In this document: positions 1 to 8,074 of the stretch, one piece after another
Numbering within the stretch: position 1 is the stretch's first letter
Layout: each line of letters opens with the position of its first letter
Source: Pseudomonadota bacterium
Lineage (GTDB): Bacteria > Chloroflexota > UBA5177 > JAJPKF01
Direction of reading: 5' to 3'
Assembly (NCBI GenBank): GCA_021323865.1
Contig: JAJPKF010000026.1
Location: 61,660 to 125,659 of the forward strand
DNA length: 64,000 bases
The notes under the pieces: model-generated
What the model was told of the DNA's origin: nothing
The model's input: only the letters and a program-made list of their open reading frames with translations
Databases searched by the model: none
Program-made: the position numbers and the translations under genes

Positions 1-1
1 G

Positions 2-184
2 GCAGAGCCGCTGGGGGAGGCAATCGTCCGGCTCGTGTCCGATGTCGGCTACCGTCACCGACTGGCCGAAGCGGCACTCGAACGGTCTTCAGAGCTTGAC
101 TGGCCGGTGGTGCAAGCGCCCATTCTCGATGCCATTCACTCGCTTGTTCCGGCTCGCGCGACGAGGCCGCAACCGGTTGGCTGA
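2..184 (+). CDS. Glycosyltransferase family 4, C-terminal fragment (cut by window edge)
   Basis: Frame 2 is open from the first base to a TGA at 182-184 and encodes about 60 residues beginning AEPLGEAIVRLVSD and containing RHRLAEAALERS. This pattern (final helices with LAEAIxxLLxD and RxxLxxAA) is typical of the C-terminal end of GT-B glycosyltransferases of family 4. The N-terminal catalytic part lies outside the window. The fragment is not in the ORF track because its start is missing. It overlaps nothing once the next gene is started at its internal ATG at 219, so the two are probably consecutive genes of one polysaccharide operon. The family assignment rests on a short tail only. Confidence 0.55.
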   Translation, partial: AEPLGEAIVRLVSDVGYRHRLAEAALERSSELDWPVVQAPILDAIHSLVPARATRPQPVG

Positions 185-218
185 CTCGAGCGCTTCGGGC
201 CAGCCGGCGGCAGACGCG

Positions 219-1157
219 ATGTCGCACCCTCTCATTGTGGCCGTTGTATTGAACTGGAACAGCGCGGACGAAACTCTCTCCTGCGTCCAGTCGCTCCTGG
301 GTCAGAGCTATCCCAACCTGCAGGTGCTGGTTGTCGATAACGCGTCCTTCGACGGGGCGATCGAGAGGGTTCGGGATGAGTTCCCCCAAGTCCATGTCCT
401 GCAGCTGGAGCGGAACACCGGATACGCGGGTGGAAACAATGCCGGAATCCGGAAGGCGCTCGTGCTGGGGGCTGACCAGGTCTTGATCCTCAACAGCGAC
501 GTCATCCTCGACCCGCCGGCCGTAGAACTCCTGTCTCAGGCAATGGGCTCCGGTGTGGCTGTGGCTGGCCCCACCGTTTACGACATGGATACGCCGGCGC
601 GCGTCCAGAGTGCCGGCTGCCTGCGGCGCGAATGGTCGAGCACCTTCCGGGTATTGGACGATGTCCCGGAATCGGCGAGTCGCGGCGTCGACTATGTGGC
701 GGGATGCGCCCTCCTGATGTCGCGAGCGGCCGTGGAAAGTGTGGGCCTGTTCGACGATTCGCTCTTCGCCTACTGCGAAGAGGTGGATTGGTGCCTGCGA
801 GCAGGACAACGAGGGTATCGTGTCGTGCACGTGCCGGCCGCCCGCGTGTGGCATCGGCGGGGAGCGTCAACCCCATCGCCTGTCCAGTCCTTTCTGCTCA
901 GCAGGAACGCGCTCACCGTGGCGTGGCGGCGCTCTCGGGGTTGGCGGAGGATTACGTCAGTCCTATATCTCACACTGCTGCGCGACCCGCGACGCGCACT
1001 TGTCCTACTCCGTCGTGGTGACATCCGCGGGGCCGTCGCCGTTGCGCAGGGTGTTGGCTGGCATCTCCACCTGTTTCGGACCAGAAGCCCGCTGCAATTC
1101 CTTCAGACTCGGGCCTCGACGGGATCGCTGGTCGATGCCGACCAAGATAGCCAATAG
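219..1157 (+). CDS. Family 2 glycosyltransferase (rhamnosyltransferase-like)
   Basis: 312 residues from ATG 219. The ORF-track start at 42 adds 59 residues that overlap the preceding GT4 frame and do not look like protein, whereas MSHPLIVAVVLNWNSADET is a normal GT-A amino terminus. Visible motifs are VVLNWNSADET, VLVVDNASFDGA, the NTGYAGGNNAGI donor-binding segment and ILNSDVIL, a DxD-type site near residue 94. EEVDWCLRAGQRG near the C-terminal third is typical of WbbL-like rhamnosyltransferases. It would transfer a nucleotide-activated sugar to a growing lipid-linked or surface glycan at the cytoplasmic face. The acceptor and sugar cannot be read from the sequence. It sits in the exopolysaccharide locus that continues to 12.4 kb. 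Confidence 0.88.
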   Translation: MSHPLIVAVVLNWNSADETLSCVQSLLGQSYPNLQVLVVDNASFDGAIERVRDEFPQVHVLQLERNTGYAGGNNAGIRKALVLGADQVLILNSDVILDPPAVELLSQAMGSGVAVAGPTVYDMDTPARVQSAGCLRREWSSTFRVLDDVPESASRGVDYVAGCALLMSRAAVESVGLFDDSLFAYCEEVDWCLRAGQRGYRVVHVPAARVWHRRGASTPSPVQSFLLSRNALTVAWRRSRGWRRITSVLYLTLLRDPRRALVLLRRGDIRGAVAVAQGVGWHLHLFRTRSPLQFLQTRASTGSLVDADQDSQ

Positions 1158-1204
1158 GAGTGAAGCTGGCGGATGTCCGGTCAGCCAGGGCCAACAGGGG
1201 CTGC

Positions 1205-3241
1205 TCACCGGTTTGTCGCTTCGCTCATGTCGATGGATCCCAGCAGGCGGATGACGCTCCAACGGCGGATGACGAACCGGAGCGGATCGCCGGTCACTCC
1301 ACGGAACGTCTGAGCCAGTCCAGCGGGCCGGAGATGGAGTGTGTGCCACCGACCGTCTGGCACAAGGTGGTACGCCCCGGATATGTTGGGGACTTGGGCC
1401 GCTTGGCTGCTGCCCGGCCGCAGCAGCCCACCCGAACGGAAGGCGAATGTTGGGCCGAGACGTATCGCGGTCGGCTTTTCCGCCGCGTGGATCTGGACCA
1501 CTGCGCTGCGATAGTAGTCGGCAATCGTTGCTGTTCTGGCCAAACCTTCGACGTCTCCCTCGCCCAGGAGCAACAGCTGAGCGTTGGCGTCGCGAGTCCG
1601 GTATACGACCTTCAGGTTGGTCAAGGGGGCCGGCTGGCGCACCATGTCGAGGAGAAAGTCATGCTGGTAGGAGAGCGGCACCGGCATGGCAGCGAACCGC
1701 GCGTAGTGCCCGAGTGGCCCGCCGCGGAGCAACTGCTCGCCTTCGTTCGGCACAAGCAGCGCCGGAGTGTTGAAGCGCAAGTCGAACCCTGACTGAACGA
1801 AAGGTCTGCGGTCGAGCAGGATGTATGCAGACTGGGCCGGCCCCGGGAAGGGGTCCCCTCCAAGCCTCAGGCTCCCGGATACCTTCGCGCCGTCGACGGT
1901 AAACATGGGCCGAGAGAGTCGAAAGGAGCGAGATCTGTTCCCGCGTGATTCATAGGGGTTCACGACCACAAGGCCGCGGGAGAATCGTCGGAGCAAGAGG
2001 CCGTTTGGTGTCCGGACCCGGGAGCTGGACTCCGGCGTCCCGAGGGGTACCAGCTCGTCACTGTAGACATCTGTACCCCGCGCCCGACCGTACCCCACCA
2101 CGCCGGGCACGTAGGCCGCTGGCGGCCCGAACGAGCCAACAAAACTGAATGCTGAGTTCCGATTGGCCCCGAGGAGGTATGCCGCATAGACATAACGCTG
2201 CACGGAATAGTCCTGGCGATACGTCAGGTATCGGTCCCACGGCGGCCGACCATAGACCAGGAACCGAGTTCGGGGAAGCGATCGCATCAGCGCCAGCTCC
2301 GGGGCAATGCTGGTGCTAAAGAAGGACTCCGCGCTCCGCACCCGGTAGGTCCCAAAATCCTCCAGCATCGCGCCCCCGGCGATGGTCAGCAGAGTGCGTG
2401 CCGACCGGATCCAGGGCCCGGTCCTCGGCTGGCCCACCGGTATACCAGGATTTATGACCAGGAATCGTTGCGGCCCCAGATCTCTCCGGATCAGTGTGAC
2501 TAGCCTCCTCACGCCGGCAGCATACCCGGTGCAGAACGCGTGATCTGCCGGAGGGCCGCCCGGGCCGCAAATGACCGACTCCCGTCTGGCGCTGGTTGAT
2601 TGCAGGCCGGGACAAGCCGCAGGACTCAACGCCGGCGAGCCCATCCGGCGACCGGCCGGATTGGTAGAGAGGGTGACCGATCCCGAGGGAACGTTATCAA
2701 CCAAGAGCCCGTTCAGCCCGCTTTTCGCTGTGAACCGCGTCAGCTGCCCGGCGACCGTGGAGTCATATCGTCGTGACAGAACATTCCCGGCCAGCCAGTG
2801 GGCCCAACAGAACGGACTCCCATCCGGCGCCCGGAGGAGTGGCAGTCGAGAGAAATCTCCGATCGCGTGGTACTGGGTCCACCCGTCGAGCTGTGACTGT
2901 ACCGGTGTCGGCCCCTGGGCCGCCCAGGTGTATCCGAGCACCGGCAGTCTGCGGTTCAGGTGGTGGAGCTTCTGGACCACGGACGGGTAGCTGAACACGC
3001 CGACACCGGTGAGCTGCCCCTGGACCCACACGACGCTGCCATGGGCCGCCACAAATTGAAGCAGTTGGGGCGCGTAGACCTGATTCTGAACACCTCCGAG
3101 CGTTAGCGCCACGTGATCGGGGCTCGGGATGAAAGAGACCCTGTTGAAGACCGGGTGCGCCGACTCGCCACACCCCGCCAGAACGACAGCAATCATTGAG
3201 AAGAGCGCCAAGGCAAGCCCGCGCGAGTGGCGATGTGACAC
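1205..3241 (-). CDS. Secreted lipoprotein, putative glycosidase-like (GHL15-type) protein
   Basis: The best start is GTG at 3241, preceded by GGAG six bases upstream. It gives a signal peptide ending in the lipobox VVLAGC with the lipidated Cys at residue 24. The ORF-track start at 3304 adds 21 residues ahead of an otherwise perfect lipoprotein signal. The body (about 650 residues) contains NGLLVDNVPSG, FLVINPGIP and a MLEDFG segment, which resemble the barrel strands of the hypothetical glycosyl hydrolase family 15 (TIM barrel). This family call is from pattern memory and needs a profile search. It lies antisense between GT2 and methyltransferase genes of a polysaccharide locus, so an exported glycan-trimming or glycan-binding role is plausible but inferred. 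Confidence 0.6.
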   Translation of the reverse strand: MSHRHSRGLALALFSMIAVVLAGCGESAHPVFNRVSFIPSPDHVALTLGGVQNQVYAPQLLQFVAAHGSVVWVQGQLTGVGVFSYPSVVQKLHHLNRRLPVLGYTWAAQGPTPVQSQLDGWTQYHAIGDFSRLPLLRAPDGSPFCWAHWLAGNVLSRRYDSTVAGQLTRFTAKSGLNGLLVDNVPSGSVTLSTNPAGRRMGSPALSPAACPGLQSTSARRESVICGPGGPPADHAFCTGYAAGVRRLVTLIRRDLGPQRFLVINPGIPVGQPRTGPWIRSARTLLTIAGGAMLEDFGTYRVRSAESFFSTSIAPELALMRSLPRTRFLVYGRPPWDRYLTYRQDYSVQRYVYAAYLLGANRNSAFSFVGSFGPPAAYVPGVVGYGRARGTDVYSDELVPLGTPESSSRVRTPNGLLLRRFSRGLVVVNPYESRGNRSRSFRLSRPMFTVDGAKVSGSLRLGGDPFPGPAQSAYILLDRRPFVQSGFDLRFNTPALLVPNEGEQLLRGGPLGHYARFAAMPVPLSYQHDFLLDMVRQPAPLTNLKVVYRTRDANAQLLLLGEGDVEGLARTATIADYYRSAVVQIHAAEKPTAIRLGPTFAFRSGGLLRPGSSQAAQVPNISGAYHLVPDGRWHTLHLRPAGLAQTFRGVTGDPLRFVIRRWSVIRLLGSIDMSEATNR

Positions 3242-3492
3242 GATGAGCTCCGTCCGGCCTGGGTGAAAGCGAGCCCCTTGCTCGCACTTGCCCAGGATCG
3301 TCATGATGGGCCCTGACTTCTGCAGCGCAGCTCACGCTGGCGCCGTTGGGCCAATACGAGTGTACGTGGACCGAAGCAATGGCCCGTCCCGATGGACCTA
3401 AAATGGGACACTTTGTGCTCCGAACGAGCCAGGCTGGACGATCAACACGCCTTCGCCTCGATCTTGTTGCGAAGCCGTTCCTTGACAAGAGC

Positions 3493-4326
3493 ATGAGACT
3501 GGACACCCCCACACCTGTGGAGTCCGGCCAGGCCGAGCGCCACGCGGCGTCACGACTGGTTGCGGAGGCGCTCGACGCAGTCATCGCTCGCTATCCGGCC
3601 CCGCTCCGTCCCTACATAAACCGAAGCTACGACCGCTTTCTCTTCGACGTGTCGCTTGCCGAGCCGTTCCGACCGGGAAGCCGACGCGTGTGTGACGTGG
3701 GCGGGGGCTATTCGCCCTTTACGGCCGTGTGCGCAGCACTGGGGGCAAGGGCCACTCTGATCGACGACTTTCTCGATCCCTGGTTTGGTCACGAGATGGA
3801 GGCGTTCCTGCGGATCCTCGATGAGTTTGGCGTGGAGGTCGTGCGGAGGGACGCGCCGGTCCAGGGAGCGGGCCTCCTGCCGGCCAGCGTCGACGTCGTA
3901 ACCTGCTTCCATTCCATGGAGCACTGGCATTGCTCTCCCAAGGCGCTGTTTCACGAGCTGACCCGCTCTCTCGTCCCAGGGGGTTCGTTCATCCTCGCGG
4001 GCCCAAATGCGGTCAACCTGAGGAAGCGCATCAGCTGCCTGTTTGGGCGTTACACCTGGAGCCCGATGTGGGCCTGGTACGAAGAGCCGACTTTCCGGAG
4101 CCATGTGCGCGAGCCGGATGTCCGGGACCTTCGCTACATCGGTTCGGATCTCGGTCTGGTTCACGTCCGCATCATCGGCAAGAACTGGATGGGACTGCGA
4201 AACCAGAACCCCGTAATTGCTTGGGCCGCACGTTTCGGAGACCGGCTGCTTCAGGAAATGCCGGCACTCTGTAGCGACATTTATCTTCTCGGGGCCGTGG
4301 CTTCCACTCCGGTCGACTCTTCATGA
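3493..4326 (+). CDS. Class I SAM-dependent methyltransferase
   Basis: Motif I is VCDVGGGYSPF, followed by an acidic residue after strand 2 (TLIDDF). The post-I region DVVTCFHSMEHW and the motif LVPGGSFILAGPN identify a Methyltransf_11/23-type fold. The ORF track starts at 3346, but the first 49 residues are composition-poor and unlike the family. MRLDTPTPVESGQAERH at 3493 is a more usual amino terminus, although neither start has a convincing Shine-Dalgarno. The Wzx-like gene follows after 33 bases in the same direction. It probably methylates a sugar or lipid-linked glycan intermediate; the substrate is unknown. Confidence 0.75.
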   Translation: MRLDTPTPVESGQAERHAASRLVAEALDAVIARYPAPLRPYINRSYDRFLFDVSLAEPFRPGSRRVCDVGGGYSPFTAVCAALGARATLIDDFLDPWFGHEMEAFLRILDEFGVEVVRRDAPVQGAGLLPASVDVVTCFHSMEHWHCSPKALFHELTRSLVPGGSFILAGPNAVNLRKRISCLFGRYTWSPMWAWYEEPTFRSHVREPDVRDLRYIGSDLGLVHVRIIGKNWMGLRNQNPVIAWAARFGDRLLQEMPALCSDIYLLGAVASTPVDSS

Positions 4327-4359
4327 CCTGGGCCCCGGTCTCGACCGGTCAATCAGCCG

Positions 4360-6018
4360 ATGGCCTCGAATCGCAGGATGGGTCGGGTTAAGGGGAGCGT
4401 GGGCCACCTGGACCGTTCACTGAGCGTCGAGGACGTTCGCCAAGTGTCCGTGGCGTCGGGAGCCGGGGGAAACACATCCGTAGAAGGGGCGGGGCCACAG
4501 ACCGCCAGCGCGGGAGTGAGCCGGAATATCCTGGCGAACCTGATCGGAAACGGCTGGACCGCCCTCCTGGCGCTGGCCATGGTGCCGCTGTACGTCCATC
4601 TGCTTGGACTCCAGCAGTACGGAATCGTGGGCTTCTACACGGCGCTGCAAACCCTGGTCGTGTTGCTTGACCTGGGCATCAGCACCACCCTAAACCGAAC
4701 GCTTGCGCGGCTCTCCGCCTACCCCGACAGCGGTCAGCAGATGCGAGACGTCGTCCGGACCCTCGAGATGCCCTACTGGGCAGCCGCTGGGCTGATCTGC
4801 GTGCTCATGGCCGCCGCCAGTCCGTTGATCGCGGACGGATGGTTTCGGAGCCACCACATCAGCACGGCAACACTTCAGCAGGCGCTGCTGCTCATGGGCT
4901 TCGCCATGGCCCTCCAGTTTCCGTTTGCACTCTATTCGGGCGGCCTCCTGGGCCTCCGACGTCAGGTGCTTCTGAATGTCATCATGGTGGCGGTCGGCAC
5001 CCTTCGCGCTATCGGAGCGGTTGCGATCCTGGGGCTGGTCTCGCCGACTATCCAGGCCTTTCTGATCTGGCAGGTGGTCACCAGCCTGCTGTTGTCGGCG
5101 CTGACGGGCGTGGCCCTGTGGCGCTCGCTTCCCCACTCGACGCTGCAACCGGCGTTCAGGCGGGAAATTTTGCGCACGAGTGCCGGCTTTGCCCTCCGGA
5201 TATTCGCGATGAGCGTTCTGGCTTTGATCGTGGTACAGGGCCCACGCCTGGAGGTCAGCCGGCTGGTGTCTCTCAAGGAGTTCGGCTACTTCACGATCGC
5301 GACCGTGCTGGTCTCGGGCCTGGGCCTGGTCGTGGTGCCGGTGTACTCGGCCGTGTTTCCGCGACTTACTCAGCTGGCCGAGCTGACACAGCAGCAGGTC
5401 ATGGCCCGGCTCTACCACGACGGCGCCCAGATGGTGTCCGCCCTGGTGCTGCCGGCGGCCTGCACCCTGGTGGTCTACGCACCGCAGGTTCTCTACGTGT
5501 GGACGGGCAGAAGCGGCGTCGCGGCGGGGGCCGGCACCCCACTGGCGTTTCTTGCGGCCGGGTCGGCGGTCAACGCCATGATGTACATCCCCCAAGCCCT
5601 CCAGCTCGCCCACGGATGGACTCGCCTGACGATCGGGCTCGGCACTGCCATGGTCGCCATCGCGCTGCCCTGCACGTTCATTCTCACCGAGCGATATGGG
5701 ATATCGGGGGCGGCATTCACCTGGCTGGCCACCAATGCTGCAGCCCTCCCGGTTGACCTCTGGCTCACCCATCGGCGGTTCCTGCCCGGGCACCTGATCC
5801 GTTGGTTCCGGGTTGACGTCCTTCCCACCACCGCCGTCAGTACCGGCGTCGCCCTGCTCTTCCGTCTCGCGCTGCCGGGCTCACCCAACCGCTACTTGGC
5901 GCTGGCGGAGCTGGCCGCCTGTCTCGCAGGCGTGTCCCTGGCGGCAGCCCTCGTCACCCCGCGTACGCGAGGCCCGGTCATCTCCTTGTTGCGAGCCCGC
6001 GTTCCGGCCTTCAGCTAG
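4360..6018 (+). CDS. Wzx-like polysaccharide flippase (MOP superfamily)
   Basis: 552 residues with about 50 hydrophilic residues at the front, then roughly 12-14 hydrophobic helices starting with SRNILANLIGNGWTALLAL and MVPLYVHLLGLQQYG. The pattern of an amino-terminal helix followed by LGLQQYGIVGFY and a DLGIST turn is typical of polysaccharide-export members of the MOP/MATE superfamily. Such proteins flip undecaprenyl-linked repeat units across the inner membrane. Together with the Wzy-like and Wzc-like genes downstream it makes this a Wzx/Wzy-type locus. The long polar amino terminus may be real or may reflect a later start. Confidence 0.85.
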   Translation: MASNRRMGRVKGSVGHLDRSLSVEDVRQVSVASGAGGNTSVEGAGPQTASAGVSRNILANLIGNGWTALLALAMVPLYVHLLGLQQYGIVGFYTALQTLVVLLDLGISTTLNRTLARLSAYPDSGQQMRDVVRTLEMPYWAAAGLICVLMAAASPLIADGWFRSHHISTATLQQALLLMGFAMALQFPFALYSGGLLGLRRQVLLNVIMVAVGTLRAIGAVAILGLVSPTIQAFLIWQVVTSLLLSALTGVALWRSLPHSTLQPAFRREILRTSAGFALRIFAMSVLALIVVQGPRLEVSRLVSLKEFGYFTIATVLVSGLGLVVVPVYSAVFPRLTQLAELTQQQVMARLYHDGAQMVSALVLPAACTLVVYAPQVLYVWTGRSGVAAGAGTPLAFLAAGSAVNAMMYIPQALQLAHGWTRLTIGLGTAMVAIALPCTFILTERYGISGAAFTWLATNAAALPVDLWLTHRRFLPGHLIRWFRVDVLPTTAVSTGVALLFRLALPGSPNRYLALAELAACLAGVSLAAALVTPRTRGPVISLLRARVPAFS

Positions 6019-6064
6019 TCTGATTGTGTCGCTGCGGGGCAGCCGGCCCTGCCGAAGGGAGGGC

Positions 6065-7015
6065 GTGCTGGGGCAATTCCTGGTGGTGGGTGGCGCGGGG
6101 TTCATTGGGTCGCGCCTTACGCTTCGGCTGCTGTCCCTCGGCCACCAGGTCCGGGTGCTCGACAACCTCTCGACCGGTCTCCGCGGGAACCTGTCCTCGG
6201 CAGACAGCCCGCCGGAGCTGATCGTCGCCGACATGCGGGATTCGGCCTCGGTGACGGCGGCGATGGACGGCGTCGACGCGGTCGTTCTGCTGGCCGCGAT
6301 TCCCTCGGTTGCCCGCTCGGTGGCAGACCCGGTAGGAACAACGGACGTCAACATCGGGGGCATGGTGACCGTCCTGGAGGCGGCACGACGGCGCGATGTG
6401 GAGCGGCTCGTCTTTGCGTCCTCGGCCGCCGTCTACGGTAAATCACCCGATCCCATGCCCCGACGCGAATCACAGACGCCGTTGCCGGCGTCTCCCTACG
6501 CCGTGGCGAAGCTGACCGGAGAGCACCATGCGCGGGTGTTTCGGGAGCTATTCTCGCTTCGCACGGTAAGTCTCCGATTCTTCAACGTCTTTGGGCCGCA
6601 TCAGCGCGTGGAGTCGGAATACGCATCGGCGGTACCGCGGTTCATGAGCGCCCTCATGTCGGGCCGTCGACCCGTCGTGTTTGGGACCGGCATGCAGACG
6701 CGGGATTTTGTGTACGTCGAGAACGTAGTCGACGCCGTGGTTCTCGCCGCCACGGGTGACGACCCGGGGCCGGGGCCATTCAACATCGGAGCCGGCCGGT
6801 CCACGAGTGTGCTGGCTATGTTGGAGATGATCGGCGGCGTGCTCGGGGTGACGGTTGAGCCGCAGTTCACGGACTCGAGGCCGGGAGATGTCATGGCGTC
6901 TGAGGCAGACATAGCCCTGGCTCGGTCGGCTCTCGGTTATGAGCCTCGGGTCCCGATCGAACAGGGTCTGGCGGAGATGGCTGCCTGGTTGGGCAACTCT
7001 CGCACGAAGTCTTAG
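6065..7015 (+). CDS. NAD-dependent epimerase/dehydratase, extended SDR (UDP-sugar 4-epimerase-like)
   Basis: Started at GTG 6065, giving 316 residues that open directly with the Rossmann strand FLVVGGAGFIGS (GxxGxxG). The ORF-track start at 5813 lies inside the flippase gene and adds 84 out-of-context residues. A purine-rich AAGGGAGG lies just upstream. The catalytic Tyr/Lys pair is in SPYAVAKLTGEHH, and GTGMQTRDFVYVENV is the usual substrate-domain signature of UDP-glucose or UDP-GlcNAc 4-epimerases. It would supply an epimerised nucleotide sugar for the polysaccharide. The stop overlaps the convergent acyltransferase stop by four bases. Confidence 0.85.
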   Translation: MLGQFLVVGGAGFIGSRLTLRLLSLGHQVRVLDNLSTGLRGNLSSADSPPELIVADMRDSASVTAAMDGVDAVVLLAAIPSVARSVADPVGTTDVNIGGMVTVLEAARRRDVERLVFASSAAVYGKSPDPMPRRESQTPLPASPYAVAKLTGEHHARVFRELFSLRTVSLRFFNVFGPHQRVESEYASAVPRFMSALMSGRRPVVFGTGMQTRDFVYVENVVDAVVLAATGDDPGPGPFNIGAGRSTSVLAMLEMIGGVLGVTVEPQFTDSRPGDVMASEADIALARSALGYEPRVPIEQGLAEMAAWLGNSRTKS

Positions 7016-7776
7016 GCGCCCGACTGAGCAGTCGCAACTAGGGATTCATCCCGCGACTCGGCGTCGAGGGCAGCGAGAAAGGCGTCCACATCGTCGAATA
7101 GGTGGGCCATTGCGCGGAGTCGCTCCTCCGGCCAGGTCCACCAGGCGATCTCTAGAAGTCGACGTCTTGTCGGCTCGTCGAAGCGGTATCGAACCAACCG
7201 GGCGGGACTGCCGGCGACCACGGCGTAGGGCTGCACGTCCTTGGTGACGACGGTTCCCGGTAGCACCACCGCCCCGTCCCCGATCCGCACGCCACCCATG
7301 ATCATGGCGCGAGCGCCGATGCCCACCTCGTTGCCGACGATGGACCCGGGCGTGACCGGATACGTCTCGCCATGAACGAGATCCCAGCCAAATTCCGGCC
7401 GATGTGAGTGCATGGCCGGGTGCCAGGAAACATGACCGGACAATGGGTGCTCTCCCAGCCCGATCCAGACATCGGCCCCGGAGGCACAGAAGGCGCCCAG
7501 GGTGGAATCGCGGATGACATTGCCGCGGCCGATCACAGTGTAATCGCCAAGTACGGACCCGCGGATGGCGCTGTCTCGCTGCACGACCGTGTTTCGGCCC
7601 AGGTGTGAGTGTTGGATATCACAGCCGGCCCCGATACTGGCTGCGCCCTGGTCGGCGAGCAGATGGTAGTTCTCCTTGCGACCACGGTACCAAACGCGGC
7701 CCCCCCGGGCGGCCTCCACGGCGAGATAGCTGATCAGACCACGACGCGTTGCCCGCTTCCGGGTTCCTGGGTTCAA
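7012..7776 (-). CDS. Hexapeptide-repeat O-acyltransferase (XAT/CatB-like)
   Basis: 254 residues dominated by left-handed beta-helix repeats (SIGAGC, HLGRNTVV, VIGRGNVI, IVGNEVGIGARAMIMGGVRIGDGAVVLPGTVVTKD). It closes with YAVVAGSPARLVRYRF and a C-terminal helix WWTWPEERL, characteristic of the xenobiotic acetyltransferase branch. The insert GLGEHPLSGHVSWHPAMH carries the His expected at the active site. It probably O-acetylates a sugar of the exopolysaccharide. The ORF-track start is TTG 7776 without a clear Shine-Dalgarno, and no in-frame ATG or GTG exists before the upstream stop at 7846, so the exact start is open. Confidence 0.8.
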   Translation of the reverse strand: MNPGTRKRATRRGLISYLAVEAARGGRVWYRGRKENYHLLADQGAASIGAGCDIQHSHLGRNTVVQRDSAIRGSVLGDYTVIGRGNVIRDSTLGAFCASGADVWIGLGEHPLSGHVSWHPAMHSHRPEFGWDLVHGETYPVTPGSIVGNEVGIGARAMIMGGVRIGDGAVVLPGTVVTKDVQPYAVVAGSPARLVRYRFDEPTRRRLLEIAWWTWPEERLRAMAHLFDDVDAFLAALDAESRDESLVATAQSGA

Positions 7777-8074
7777 GAAAGCCGCCGGCCCAGGAGGTCG
7801 GTCACGCTCGAGATGCCGCGCATGATCGAGTGCGGGCGTTCTGGCTCAGCCGGCCCTCCTCCAATAGACGCCCGTCCAGTCCACGGGGGCCAGCTTCAGG
7901 AGGTCCAGATAGAGCGAGGCGGTTGCCGAGGTAGCTCCAGGAGCGTCAGCAGCCACCGCCATCACAGCCTCGCCATTCCTTTCTGGACCCGCCGACAGAC
8001 AGAACAATATATCAACCAGGGCAATCGGGGGCGGCAAATGGGCTACACTTGCCTGTCACGTTGCCCGTAACCCC
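7777..8074. other. Intergenic region between acyltransferase and polymerase genes
   Basis: About 300 bases without a convincing gene. The minus-strand ORF 7846-8037 ends in the same frame as the acyltransferase and contains LYLDLLK. That string is reminiscent of the start of TylF/macrocin-type O-methyltransferases, but the frame then degrades, so at most this is a relic. The plus-strand ORF 7609-8070 is mostly antisense to the acyltransferase and has no family signature. No confident promoter was found for the downstream polymerase gene. Confidence 0.4.

Noticed and set aside
7609-8070. 153-aa plus-strand ORF upstream of the polymerase gene
   Set aside because: Mostly antisense of the acyltransferase, low-complexity tail, no ribosome site.
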